Source: Steromphala cineraria (lineage: Eukaryota; Mollusca; Gastropoda; Trochida; Trochidae). Taken from it: DNA of 64,000 nt. This document shows, one piece after another, positions 51,201 through 60,099 of this stretch. Within the stretch, counting starts at the first letter, position 1, and the number at the start of each line of letters is the position of its first letter. Where the stretch lies: NCBI GenBank assembly GCA_916613615.1, contig OU744732.1, positions 50,490,227 to 50,554,226 on the forward strand, read 5' to 3'. The notes under the pieces are model-generated. The model was not told where the DNA came from. It ran no database searches and saw only the letters and a program-made list of their open reading frames with translations. The translations under genes and the position numbers were made by a program.

Positions 51201-54200
51201 ACCCTTGCAAGCCATTCCAATAACCTGACTCCTCTGTTTGCTATTGAACGTTGCATATGTCTGTCTTCAAAATTGCGTATGCTTATGAAGGACCTGCGTG
51301 CAGGGATATCACATGTATGGTTTCACCAAAGCACGTGCTTGCGATTGTGCGTCATGTACACTATTCCGTTTTGTTCAAAAAAATTCTCAGCTTTAATATT
51401 GACTCGGATACGAACTTCACTTGAGTCATTCTTCATTTTATCCCTAGGCACATATTCGCGAAAATTCTGCCACCTGGCGGTCACTGGTTACTGAGAATCT
51501 CTCTTCCGTTGTACAAATGTTAACAAGGGACCATGGCGAGTTTTTGTACATCATATATACCGATTGCGTTTCCAATGCCGTTCAATATACATGTATGGTA
51601 TCTTTGGTTAAGGTATTGTTAAAATCGTTAACCGATTTCACAATATTCAGTCTTAAAATACTTCTAAAAGGTCTTTTTCCTGTATTGGAAAGCAATAACC
51701 AATTTATAATTAGATGTCATTTTTTGCATCCGTCATTTTATTTAGGGATCTTTGAATTGAAGTAATGTTCATCTTATCTTTGATAAAACTTAAACATAAC
51801 ACTAAAACGAGGACAGATAACTTTCAACTAATTAAAGACTTTGCCTTTCTTGGACATATGCTCTGTTTGAAATTATTTCAACCAACAATTCCATTCATGA
51901 ATCTACTGAGGGTAGTGTAACATATTTAACTAAATTTGAAACCTCTGACCGTACCCCTGGAATTGACCGATCCAGTTCCGATATGGTCATCTTATGGTAC
52001 ATGTTGTCCATATTACGCCTTTCAGCGTTGGGCAAGGTCATCTGAAAGGGAGGCAACTCAGCTATTTATTATTGGTTTATACGTTGGAACAATTGACCAA
52101 TGTCATATAACAAAGGAACAATGAAGTATGGTTACAATTAAATTCCCACTTTACCATTCCCATATTCACTTGCAAAATGCGAACGTTATTCATTAAATTT
52201 AAGTTCCTATAAATCTGCATTTACACTTACTTTACAGCTTGAACAAAATTTTAATATTTGCAATTGAATTTTATTATTCGATTTTTTTTTCTGAGGCAAC
52301 AATTATGATTGAACAGTGTCATTATTTGAGTCTTCGTTTTCAGTTTTTAAGTAACTCACATTCGCAACTTTGATTTCAAAGTCGACCATTTCCCTCATTT
52401 CCTGCTTAGCTCGGGTCTTGCCTGCACCGAACAGTTCGGCAACCTTCGTGGCCATATCCTCATACACTCGGAGATGTTCGTCATCTCTCGGCTTGAGGTA
52501 GTAGTCACGTGATGGCATGCCAAGGGCACATTGGTCAATCTGAAGTAAATTGAATATACTTAATTCATTATCGCGTGCATTAATGGTAATAGTTCACACC
52601 TTTAAAACTCGCAAATATTGCTAGAAACGTACCAAGATTTATTGATATAAAAAAAACGGATTCGTTGTTGTCCAATCATGACGAATAGAGGATCGCCTTG
52701 GTAGGGCTAAATGTTCCGATGCCCAACACTATATCAACCTTGTCTTTGAACTAAATTATCTGCCTTTGGTGCGCGTAAGTAAGTAAATGATGAAGGGTCG
52801 CATAAATAGAAATATTAGAATAAGGTTGCTAGTGTTGCGGGCTTTCCCCTGCATTAATACTAGCAACCGTGATATAGGTGCATTACTCTTGAAAACGGCG
52901 TTAAACCCATCTTCCCACGCAAAGCATAAAACGCCAGTTCCGAACTGTCAGTTTTATGCCTTGCTGCATACCCTTGAGTTTTCTATGCTTGCTCTCTGTG
53001 CCTTTAGGGGCACTACAGCACAGAACAGTCAAGGGTCAGCAGCAAGGCATAAAATGACAGTTTGGAAACTGGCATTGTTAAGCTTTTCGTAGGAAGATGC
53101 GTTAACCCCACATCACCTTACCTAATCTCAGTTTATCTTAAACTTGGTTGTGTAAGTAAAACATGGAGGGGTCGCTTATAAAGAAGTGTGAGAATAACGT
53201 GGTACGGTGTTTCCATGATATTTGTTAACTTACCAGGATGGTATGTACGGAAGAGTTCTTGTCGTCGATGCCGACTGAGACACCGACGAGCACCTGGTTG
53301 TTGTAGAGCCTCAGCTTCACCAGTAGATCGACCAGGTTGAAGGAGGAGGGGTCCCACGAGGGGTCAGTCACTGGCCAGCCGCCCAGTGTCCGCAGGAGGG
53401 GCTCGATCACCTTCAGGCCTTGCTTGGCGATCAGATCTGAGGACACAATAGGACATACAGAACGTAGAATCATAGCAATAAGTTACGGTCAGTGCATCCA
53501 GGGAACATCAGATCATGTTAAGACTTCGATTGACGATCAGATCTGAGGAACACAGTAGGCGATATTGATTCTGTACATAGCTATAGGTTAGCTGTCAGTT
53601 GCACCCAGGGGACATCAGATCATGTTAAGACTTTGCTGGGCGATCAGATCTGAGGAACACAGTAGGCGATATTGATTCTGAACATAGCTATACGTTAGCT
53701 GTCAGTTGCATCCAGGGAACATCAGATCATGTTTAGACTTTGCTGGGCGATCCGATCTAAGGAACACATTAGAACAAACTGATTCTGTACAATTATAGCA
53801 CCATGTGAGCAATCAGTTGCAAGCCAAAGAAAAACTCGGCAACCATTTCTGAGAACACTAAAATTCTGTAAAATTGTAAAATTACAACAACCAGTCGGCC
53901 AAGGGAAAGCCATCACCAGAATACATCATGACCTTTCGGAAAGATCTGATCTGAGGGAAAATGAGTATTAATATTTCAAAAACACATTTCGAAAGAGACA
54001 GGTTTTGCAATTTAATTAAACTAGAGAAGAGAAGTTGCTAGCAAAAACAACACGAGCTTATTTTTGAAACTTTGGACAATGGAAAACAATTTCTGGGGAT
54101 TTAAGGATATATATGTCTCTGAATGGCGAGTTTTACCAAGTATATATAAGACAAAGTGAGTCGAATGGTGTTCTTTTGCCTTGCCTTTCAGATATTTTTA

Positions 54201-57200
54201 TTATTATTTACCGGTATATTCAGATGAACTATGGAGAATATCAAACAGTACCTTCATTTGCACAGGACTTGTACACTGTTTTCACCTTCTGGACAGCGAT
54301 TGGATCTTTGCTGGAAATGGGCGTGTCCAGGACCCCTAAATGAGGATAAAAAAACATCTAGTTCAGCTTTTATACAAACCTTTATTTGTCTTTAAGATCT
54401 TCTAATAATTATTTCTAACACATTTTAAAAATGACAGTACCTTTCAAATATAACTAATTGTAAATTTTAATTTAATCATGAAACCAAAGATGCTAAAGCT
54501 TTTATTGTATACACACTAGTTTTGTCATGTACAATCTAGCATATATAGTTATGGGCCGATGGCCTACACTTCAGAAATAAAGAATTGATTGCATTCCACA
54601 AGATAAAAGGCACAACAACAATTCTGATCACAATATAATCAGATGACCTCTGAGTTTGAGCTGCACCCCATCAGTGACCTCGGTGAAGCGCTGGTACACA
54701 GACTTGTCGTCCGGAATGGTTCTGCTCCTCTTCCAGTTGCCGCACGCGAACTCGTAGAAGTCGTCACAGGGGTCCACACTGAAGTCTATGGCGTTTATAA
54801 GGGCAGCAGCTTCAAAAGAGAAAGATCATCTCACATAGCGGCTATTTTATGATAGCTTCAATAGGTATAATGTGATCAAACATGCCATCACATAACGAAA
54901 CTTTATGATAGTTTGTATTTTATGGACGCTTCAGTCAGTTTACGTTATAAAATTAGATAAAAATGTTTTTAAACTATAACTTGACTCAAAAACAGGATAT
55001 CAAGTTTAGAAATATAGAGTCCCTTATATTTAATGGACGCTACAAGCAGTTGCACGTGAGTTGAGAGTAAGTTCCCTTGACTGTTCAAGATCTTGCGGTT
55101 TGACCGCCATGGAAATCCTTGCAATCGATGCCTATTAAAAATATGGTATCGTTTATATATGGCTCGTTTTGAACGAAAAACTCTGTGGCGCATTGATAAT
55201 TATAGTTACTCATTATCATGGTTTTTTGTATAACTCAATATCCACCAACGGTGGCACATGAGCATTAAGATCATTATTATATACATAAATACATACACCA
55301 AGATGGCATTTAAAAGTACAAATATGTAACGGTATTCAATACAATATAAGGTGTTGACATTGTATCGTGTATCATCATCATCGTTATCATTGTTGCTTCA
55401 ATCTATAAGGATAAATCGTAGATCTTTTTTTTTTAATATTTTGTTTTATTATTTTATTTCTTTTTGAGGTACATGTACATTTAGATTCAAACTACAAGAA
55501 AGTGATCGTAGATCTTGATGAAGGAATGAAAATAGAATCTTTCACTAATGTTAATGTTAATTAGATGACTAAAGAAATAAGGATATTGCATGTATATAAC
55601 AAAAACGTTACCTACCTTCTTTAACGCAGTTTTTACTTAAACATGGCTCTGCAAGACAAAATAATTATGGATAATTATCACAATCTGTAATTGGATGTTT
55701 CATCAGAATTGTCATTGTTATCCACCTTATATGAAATTACAAATATTTCAATAAACAACAATATAACGTCAACTCTAGATTGTGTCATAAATAATCATGG
55801 TCTTATTAGATAACGAATTAACGGTCCACCTTTTTTTAAACAAGATTCGTTTTCATGCATTTTTCTGACGTGTTTACATATCGCATTGCAAACAAGTTAA
55901 CAAATCCCCTTTTTTATCGTATTAATTTACATAATTATCCATGACTGACAAATGACGATGTAGGTATGAATAATATCCTGGTACCGAGCGTTATGGCAAA
56001 TAACTCCCGTGGGCGTAGCCCGAGGAGAGTTTATCGCCATCACGCGAGGCAATTATTATTTGTTTCACAGCGGAACACTCTTACAATGGAAAGGCGCTGC
56101 TTGAAAAATGATCTTTTCGTTTTTAATGAAAATTTCTTATGGTTAAAAAATCATTGAAAAAGTACATTTGTTTGAATTTGTTGAACATCTGAAAACCGAT
56201 CAAGTTGGTTAATAGAATGTAACTACACACATGGTGGTTACTGCATAAAACCTTAAACTTTAAGAAAGGATATAATTCCCCAAGAATTCATTAACTTCAT
56301 TTAGTATTTATCTAACTTCATTTCCACACGAATAGATGAACCTATGTTTCATCATGTTTCATTTCTGTTCATTTTTGTTAACGCAACTAAATGCGATCTC
56401 GCCAAGACATGTTTCGTTGCTTTTATTGTTCATTTCTCGACAAAAAAAATTCTTCAATTGAGAATGTAAAATACATTATAATTTACTTTTCTGCATGCAG
56501 TTTTACAGCATTTTCTATAAACGTCTTTTAATGAAGCAAAATATGGGATTCCTTATAACATTATATCTTTCTTATCTACATCTTGTATTTTCAAAGTATC
56601 TGATTTTGTTCTTTTTATCTTTATAAGATTTATAAACAACGTAGAATAAACAAATCTAACTATGATAACGATGCATAGCAATAAAACAAATGGCGTGTTA
56701 CTTCATTTTCTTTGTTCCGAGAAATGAATATTCCTTAATAGGATTGATAATCATTCTGATAACAGCTTCAAATGCACATTTCTAGACAGTATAGCATTTG
56801 CATATGTACATTTCTCGTTAAATGAAAATCTTAAAAACTTTAGCCTTGAAGTGTTTTTGGATATGTCGATAACTGCTGTATCTACAAATACATGTAGACA
56901 GTGATCTATAAGAGCATTTTCTTTCGAATCGTGTTGCTGAAGATGTAAATTTTGAGATGTTAGTTTTCAAAAACATATAACCTCAAGACGAATGCATTTA
57001 AAAAGAAATCATAAAAAATAAATTATCACTTAAAAATGGAACTTGTTAGCAGTGTATAAAATAGATTGGAAATCAAGCCTGTCCTGAAAATTCATTGGTC
57101 AATTCCTTTGGGAAATTTAAGAAAAAAATTGAAAAGTTACCAGTCCTGACCAAAAAGTAACCAGTCCTGGCAAAAAGTAGCCAGTTCAAGGACTGGCTGA

Positions 57201-60094
57201 CGGGCATTATTTTAAACACTGTTGTTAGGCTACAATATTGACAATTAATCGAGTTTGATTCTTTGCAAAATTTAAAAAATTGAAATCTCAAATATTGCTT
57301 CCATATGTTCAGATTTACATATGTTATAAAATTTGAACGAAATCGTAGTTTTATAGAAACGTGAACTTAAAATATTTTTTATAAAGATTCAAGCCTCTGT
57401 GGTATGACGTCATGAGATGTGACGTCATTTTGTAGCGCAAGGAAACACACACGAATTTCTATAATGCCATACTTTCTATCAAATCGAACAAGTTGTGAGT
57501 TTTATCATTATTTACTAGAAGATTAAAGAAATGACGTAAAATTAAGGTCAAATGTGCCGTCAATTTGTTAATCTCAACATATAAAGGCAAATGAGACCGT
57601 CAACCATTTAGACATAAAGTCTTTTTCATCAACGTAACATGAAATATGATTGATTTCACATCTCATAAGCTTTTATTTTTGTTATGACTGGCAGTCGAAC
57701 AGAATAATATTTATGCAAAACCAGTATCTTCGAGGCCGCTGATGACACGAGTCAATGGCGACCTTGTTTTAAGATCTTCGGAGCTTATATATAAGGAATA
57801 AAGGTAGTTTTAACATATTTACCTTTTGTTGGGCCATTTTGTGATGCTGATGTAGAATGATCTGATGCTGGAAGTAGAAGAATATTCATTATTCAAAGTT
57901 TTTCAAACTTATTTAAGTTAAAAGATAACTAAATATATATGAAAATAAAAAAATAAAAAGCGTATTCAAAATCCTATGTTAGTCAGTATTCCACAATTGC
58001 AGTATTTATCATTTCAAGGGTTTATAACACTATAGTTTAATTTCCCTCAGTATCTTATCCAAAGTTTGTATGTGAGGAATAAGAAAACTAAAATAAATGA
58101 AATAAAATATATAATATACTGGTCTTTTTCATCATAATGTTATTCATTACTCCACAACTTCAGAGTAACTCATTTCATGGGTTTAGAATACGATAGTGTA
58201 TAATATCCGTCTTGCAATCATAACGACAAAAAGAAATGGTTTTATATATACCCAGCCTCCAAACCTGTTACAAAGAGTATGCTTTGGAAAGATAATGTTA
58301 AACTACGAATTAAACAAAAATGTAAAAATGTTTATCACAAATCTGCTGTCTTCAGAATACTTACACAGTCTAATTAAATTTGAGGCATTGAAGAATAAAA
58401 TAGTAAAATTAATGTCTCCATCGGGTTTTAAACCAGCAACTATATCAGCCATGGTCTGAATACACCCACCTTTGTCGCATGTTCTGACCAAAGCTCATCT
58501 AACAAATCACAGTGGGCGGAGCAAAAGCTTTCGATAGCGGCCGGTTACTCCAATGCATCATTCGTATGCATGATCGACGGTCTTGTCTGCGCTTAACTGG
58601 TTACAGCAACATGCGACAAATGTGGGTGTAGTCAGGCCGTGGCGGAGAGCTACATATGTATACTCACAGCAGTCTGACTTCATCTCGAGCCGAATAATAA
58701 GGGTGAGGGTGGACAGAGCGAGGATGGTTGGGAAAGATAATATTAAACAACGAATTAAACAAAAATGTAAAATTTATGTCTACAGACTGAATACTCACAG
58801 CAGTCTGACTTCATCTCGAGCCGGACGACGAGACCGATGATGAGGGTGAGGGTGGACAGAGCGAGGAGGGTGGAGAGGAACAGCAGGACCTTCTCTCTCT
58901 TGGAGAAACTGTCGCGCTTGTAGCCAACACTGGAAACACAATCATATACTAGTCGACAAAAGTTTAGACTCACTTTCCACTGAGACTATTGGAGATGTTG
59001 CAAAACTGATTCAGATTTATCTGTATGACTCAGTGTCGTATAACATATAGAAGGATCATATCCTTTGAGAAAAACTGTCACATTTGTAGCCAACACTGGA
59101 AACACAATAATATACTGCGCGACAAAAGTTTAGAATCAAGTGAGACTATTGGAGATGTTGCAAAACTGATTCAGATTTATCTGTATGACTCAGTGTGGTA
59201 TAAGATATAGAAGGATCATATCCTTTGAGAAAAACTGTCACATTTGTAGCCAACACTGGAAACAAAATTATATACTGCGCGACAAAAGTTTAGAATCAAG
59301 TGAGACTATTGGAGATGTTGCAAATCTGATTCAGATTTAACTGTTTGACTCAGGGTCGTATAAAATAGTGAGTGAGTGTATTTGACAGGCATATATCTTG
59401 AGAACAAGAATGTACATTCTTATTCTTCGGGAAAAGATACTTTTGATTTTGTGTCGCTTCACACCTACATGGGGTGCAAACATCGCAATTTCAATCAGGG
59501 TTTTTTTCACAGAAATTTCGACACTTTAGTGAATAAAGATGATTGATAAAAAATGGGATTAATGTAAAACTGTTGTCGATTTTTTTAACGCGTTATTGCT
59601 CTAGAAACGAGCAAAAGTGTTCAATTTCTCTCTGCTTTCTTGCTATAGTTAAGGAGATTCCAAATCGATGCTTTTTTTAAAGAACGTGTTTCTGGCAAAC
59701 ACGATAAGATAATTTTCAAAGTTTTACATATAACTTAGTTGAATTCTGGAGAAATGATAAAACTATGTTTTATTCATATCAATCATCATTTAATTCATTT
59801 ATCGTCCGATTTGTATGATAGCGTTTCTTTTGGACACAAGTTTAGTTTTTGGTATTGCAAATCAATGAGCTGGTATACCAGGCGTTTCGATCACACCAAT
59901 CAATTTGATGACTTTTGGACCATGTTAAACACAACGAAAGAAATGTTGGATGAAAATCGTTGATATAATAGTTCGGGTTCACTGGTATATCAACCCTGTA
60001 CATAAGATAATTAAACCTCGAAACCTTACCTTGGGACGACCTGGCCATTCTCTCCATCTTTAGGTCGGTAGGAGTTGCTTCCCTTGTCGGCCAT
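36153..60094 (-). CDS. M13 zinc metallopeptidase, neprilysin / endothelin-converting-enzyme family (23 coding exons)
   Basis: Exons: 60094-60030, 58929-58799, 57867-57823, 55648-55616, 54809-54648, 54335-54252, 53436-53234, 52539-52360, 52041-51955, 50405-50272, 45555-45462, 45339-45211, 44758-44660, 42901-42824, 41753-41650, 40906-40848, 40554-40503, 40133-40066, 39210-39086, 38808-38743, 38638-38543, 37014-36938, 36252-36153. All junctions are GT..AG and in frame, giving 756 residues, the usual family length. Short cytosolic N-terminus, signal-anchor ~36-57 (type II), then [16 protein letters not shown]. Motifs: VNAFY (551-555), HEITH zinc site (593-597), ENMAD (E653, D657), HSPSMFR (H718, R724), final CAVW with the conserved Cys. 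All catalytic residues known for neprilysin are present, so it should be an active ectopeptidase cleaving short peptides at the cell surface. I cannot separate neprilysin from ECE by motif alone. Confidence 0.97.
36722..36885. mobile_element. fold-back element family C, copy 1
   Basis: TCAGTTTTATGCCTTGCTGC on the left is mirrored by GCAGCAAGGCCTTAAATGAC on the right, and the centre has TTTGCTCTCTAGCC and CAGCACAGAAAAG. Copies are at 41,795-42,013 and 52,915-53,100. All three lie in introns of the M13 gene. Confidence 0.65.
37054..37497. mobile_element. long-TIR element family D, copy 1
   Basis: The left end CAGTCTGATTAAAATCG is mirrored at the right end, and further inside TTGTCTCTA..GGGG.TTGAAC...CAGCC is mirrored again (GGCTGGTTCGAGCCCC). 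It carries central GCATGTTCTGACGCAAGCTC. Related, shorter copies are at 41,405-41,592 and 58,395-58,650. No coding. Confidence 0.65.
38743..38808 (-). CDS. M13 peptidase exon with the third zinc ligand (ENMAD)
   Basis: Reads [16 protein letters not shown]. The Glu of ENMAD is the third zinc ligand and the Asp positions a zinc-binding His in neprilysin. A separate short exon for this motif is common in the family. Confidence 0.95.
39225..39975. repeat. ~60 bp degenerate tandem repeat rich in CACGTG
   Basis: Repeated TACTTACGTATTCATAAATAC and ACTACACGTGAAATACTAT blocks fill the intron between M13 exons 18 and 19. Many copies carry CACGTG or CACATG. Copies differ by point changes and lengths. 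No coding. Confidence 0.75.
40066..40133 (-). CDS. M13 peptidase catalytic exon (HEITH)
   Basis: Reads [22 protein letters not shown]. The two His bind zinc and the Glu is the catalytic base, as established for gluzincins. The next exon begins by completing the Gly of GFDDEG. Acceptor TTACAG and donor GTAACA flank it. Confidence 0.96.
41405..41592. mobile_element. long-TIR element family D, short copy
   Basis: GAGGAATAAAATTGTAACA...TCTGGGTTCGAAC on the left is an imperfect mirror of GTTCGATTCCCAGTGG...CATTCCCTGGGGCGTGGTCG on the right. It is shorter than the copy at 37,054. Intron of the M13 gene. Confidence 0.5.
41795..42013. mobile_element. fold-back element family C, copy 2
   Basis: TAAAACGCCAGTTTCCAAAT on the left is mirrored by GGGAAACTGGCGTTTATGC on the right. 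It shares TGCTTGCTCTCTAGC and GCAGCAAGGCATAAAACTG with the other copies. The antisense frame of the adjacent M13 exon runs into it by chance. Confidence 0.65.
42586..42662. repeat. short direct tandem duplication
   Basis: GTATGCTGGAAAGACGGGAAA with flanks is repeated twice with a period of about 40 bases. Intronic, no coding. Confidence 0.7.
43010..43860. mobile_element. composite TIR element with ~180 bp tandem core
   Basis: Perfect terminal inverted repeats TATCCCACCGGT (43,010-43,021) and ACCGGTGGGATA (43,849-43,860). The core has four tandem units (CATGAACAGAGTCCA, AAAGGCACCACTTCAGTAGG) that alternate between two linker types, one TA-rich and one with GAGTTCTGCTCCGGAAACGA. A GGACGGACGGAC tract precedes the right end. 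Open frames on both strands are repeat by-products. Intron 13 of the M13 gene. Confidence 0.85.
46195..50271. repeat. tandem satellite made from the 3' edge of M13 exon 10 and its intron
   Basis: About 44 head-to-tail units by my count, in two forms: ~89 bp (about 33) and ~100 bp (about 11). On the minus strand the long form carries CGCCCTCGTCAAGGACAC, then TAACCCACG and a GT donor. This is the last 29 bases of exon 10 with its 5' splice site, followed by ~70 bases of intron with TTTCTCTCACAG. The short form lacks 11 exon bases. The real exon 10 ends at 50,272 with GTAAGA, whereas most copies read GTAGGA. The array fills most of intron 10. No CRISPR or coding interpretation fits. Confidence 0.95.
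50272..50405 (-). CDS. M13 peptidase exon 10, source of the satellite
   Basis: Reads [16 protein letters not shown], then [11 protein letters not shown] and LVKDTNP, a standard M13 segment. The exon ends CCACG before GTAAGATAGC, leaving two bases joined at 45,555 to make Arg. Its last 29 bases and donor are the part copied into the adjoining array. Confidence 0.95.
50540..51500 (+). pseudogene. coding-like decayed region of unknown origin in an M13 intron
   Basis: This stretch is richer in GC than its surroundings and has several overlapping long frames on both strands (for example 50,795-51,136 plus and 50,961-50,617 minus). Plus-strand text such as [20 protein letters not shown] looks protein-like, but the frame breaks every 70-110 codons. 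It is probably an inserted gene or transposon ORF broken by frameshifts. I do not recognise it and could not fix the original strand. Confidence 0.35.
52915..53100. mobile_element. fold-back element family C, copy 3
   Basis: CATAAAACGCCAGTTCCGAAC on the left is mirrored by GTTTGGAAACTGGCATTGTT on the right. It shares TTTATGCCTTGCTGCATACC and CAGCAGCAAGGCATAAAATG with the other copies. It lies in intron 7 of the M13 gene. Confidence 0.7.
53431..53850. repeat. 107 bp tandem repeat copying the 5' edge of M13 exon 7
   Basis: TCAGATCTGAGG, the junction of exon 7 with its acceptor, recurs at about 53,431, 53,537, 53,644 and (mutated) 53,751, a constant ~107 bp period. Each unit also has CCAGGGAACATCAGATCATG. 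The first copy is the functional exon start at 53,436. The extra copies lie upstream in intron 6 and carry decoy acceptors. Confidence 0.85.
57405..57427. promoter_or_regulatory. paired TGACGTCA sites in an M13 intron
   Basis: Two perfect palindromic CREB/ATF sites at 57,405-57,412 and 57,420-57,427, spaced by seven bases, in the intron after exon 3. This could be an intronic enhancer or internal promoter. Motif evidence only. Confidence 0.35.
58395..58650. mobile_element. long-TIR element family D, copy 3 (partial)
   Basis: Shares GCATGTTCTGACCAAAGCTC, TCTGCGCTTAACTGGTTA and ACACCCACCTTTGTCGCATG (mirrored as CATGCGACAAATGTGGGTGT) with the copy at 37,054. The outer right end seems replaced by the duplicated exon-2 segment at 58,665. 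Confidence 0.6.
58660..58780 (-). pseudogene. duplicated 3' half of M13 exon 2 with its splice donor
   Basis: Minus-strand [18 protein letters not shown], followed by an intact GTGAGT donor, duplicates the end of exon 2 (58,929-58,799) but lacks 12 bases (four codons, GLVV). The adjoining intron text GGGAAAGATAATATTAAACA is also copied and occurs a third time near 58,287. It lies downstream of the real exon in the intron, so it could act as a decoy or mutually exclusive exon end, but I see no acceptor for it. Confidence 0.8.
58911..59350. repeat. ~180 bp tandem repeat copying the 5' edge of M13 exon 2
   Basis: Three units share AACACTGGAAACACAAT, GACAAAAGTTTAGA, GACTATTGGAGATGTTGCAA and GATTCAGATTTATCTGTATG. 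The two upstream units end in decayed copies of the exon 2 start (minus-strand [11 protein letters not shown], near 59,060-59,095 and 59,240-59,270) with their acceptor retained. Together with 58,660-58,780 this means both ends of exon 2 have been duplicated outward into introns. Confidence 0.8.
60030..60094 (-). CDS. M13 peptidase first coding exon
   Basis: Begins [20 protein letters not shown], the cytosolic tail. Four bases before the ATG is a good acceptor (TATCTAATTCAG), so a non-coding first exon and the promoter probably lie further right, perhaps outside the window. The donor is GTAAGG. Confidence 0.85.
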
Positions 60095-60099
60095 CACCC

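Noticed and set aside
55960..56160. 63-codon frame with Arg-rich text and a small palindrome
   Set aside because: It is built around a short inverted repeat (GGGCGTAGCCCGAGG) in an M13 intron and has no splice or motif support.
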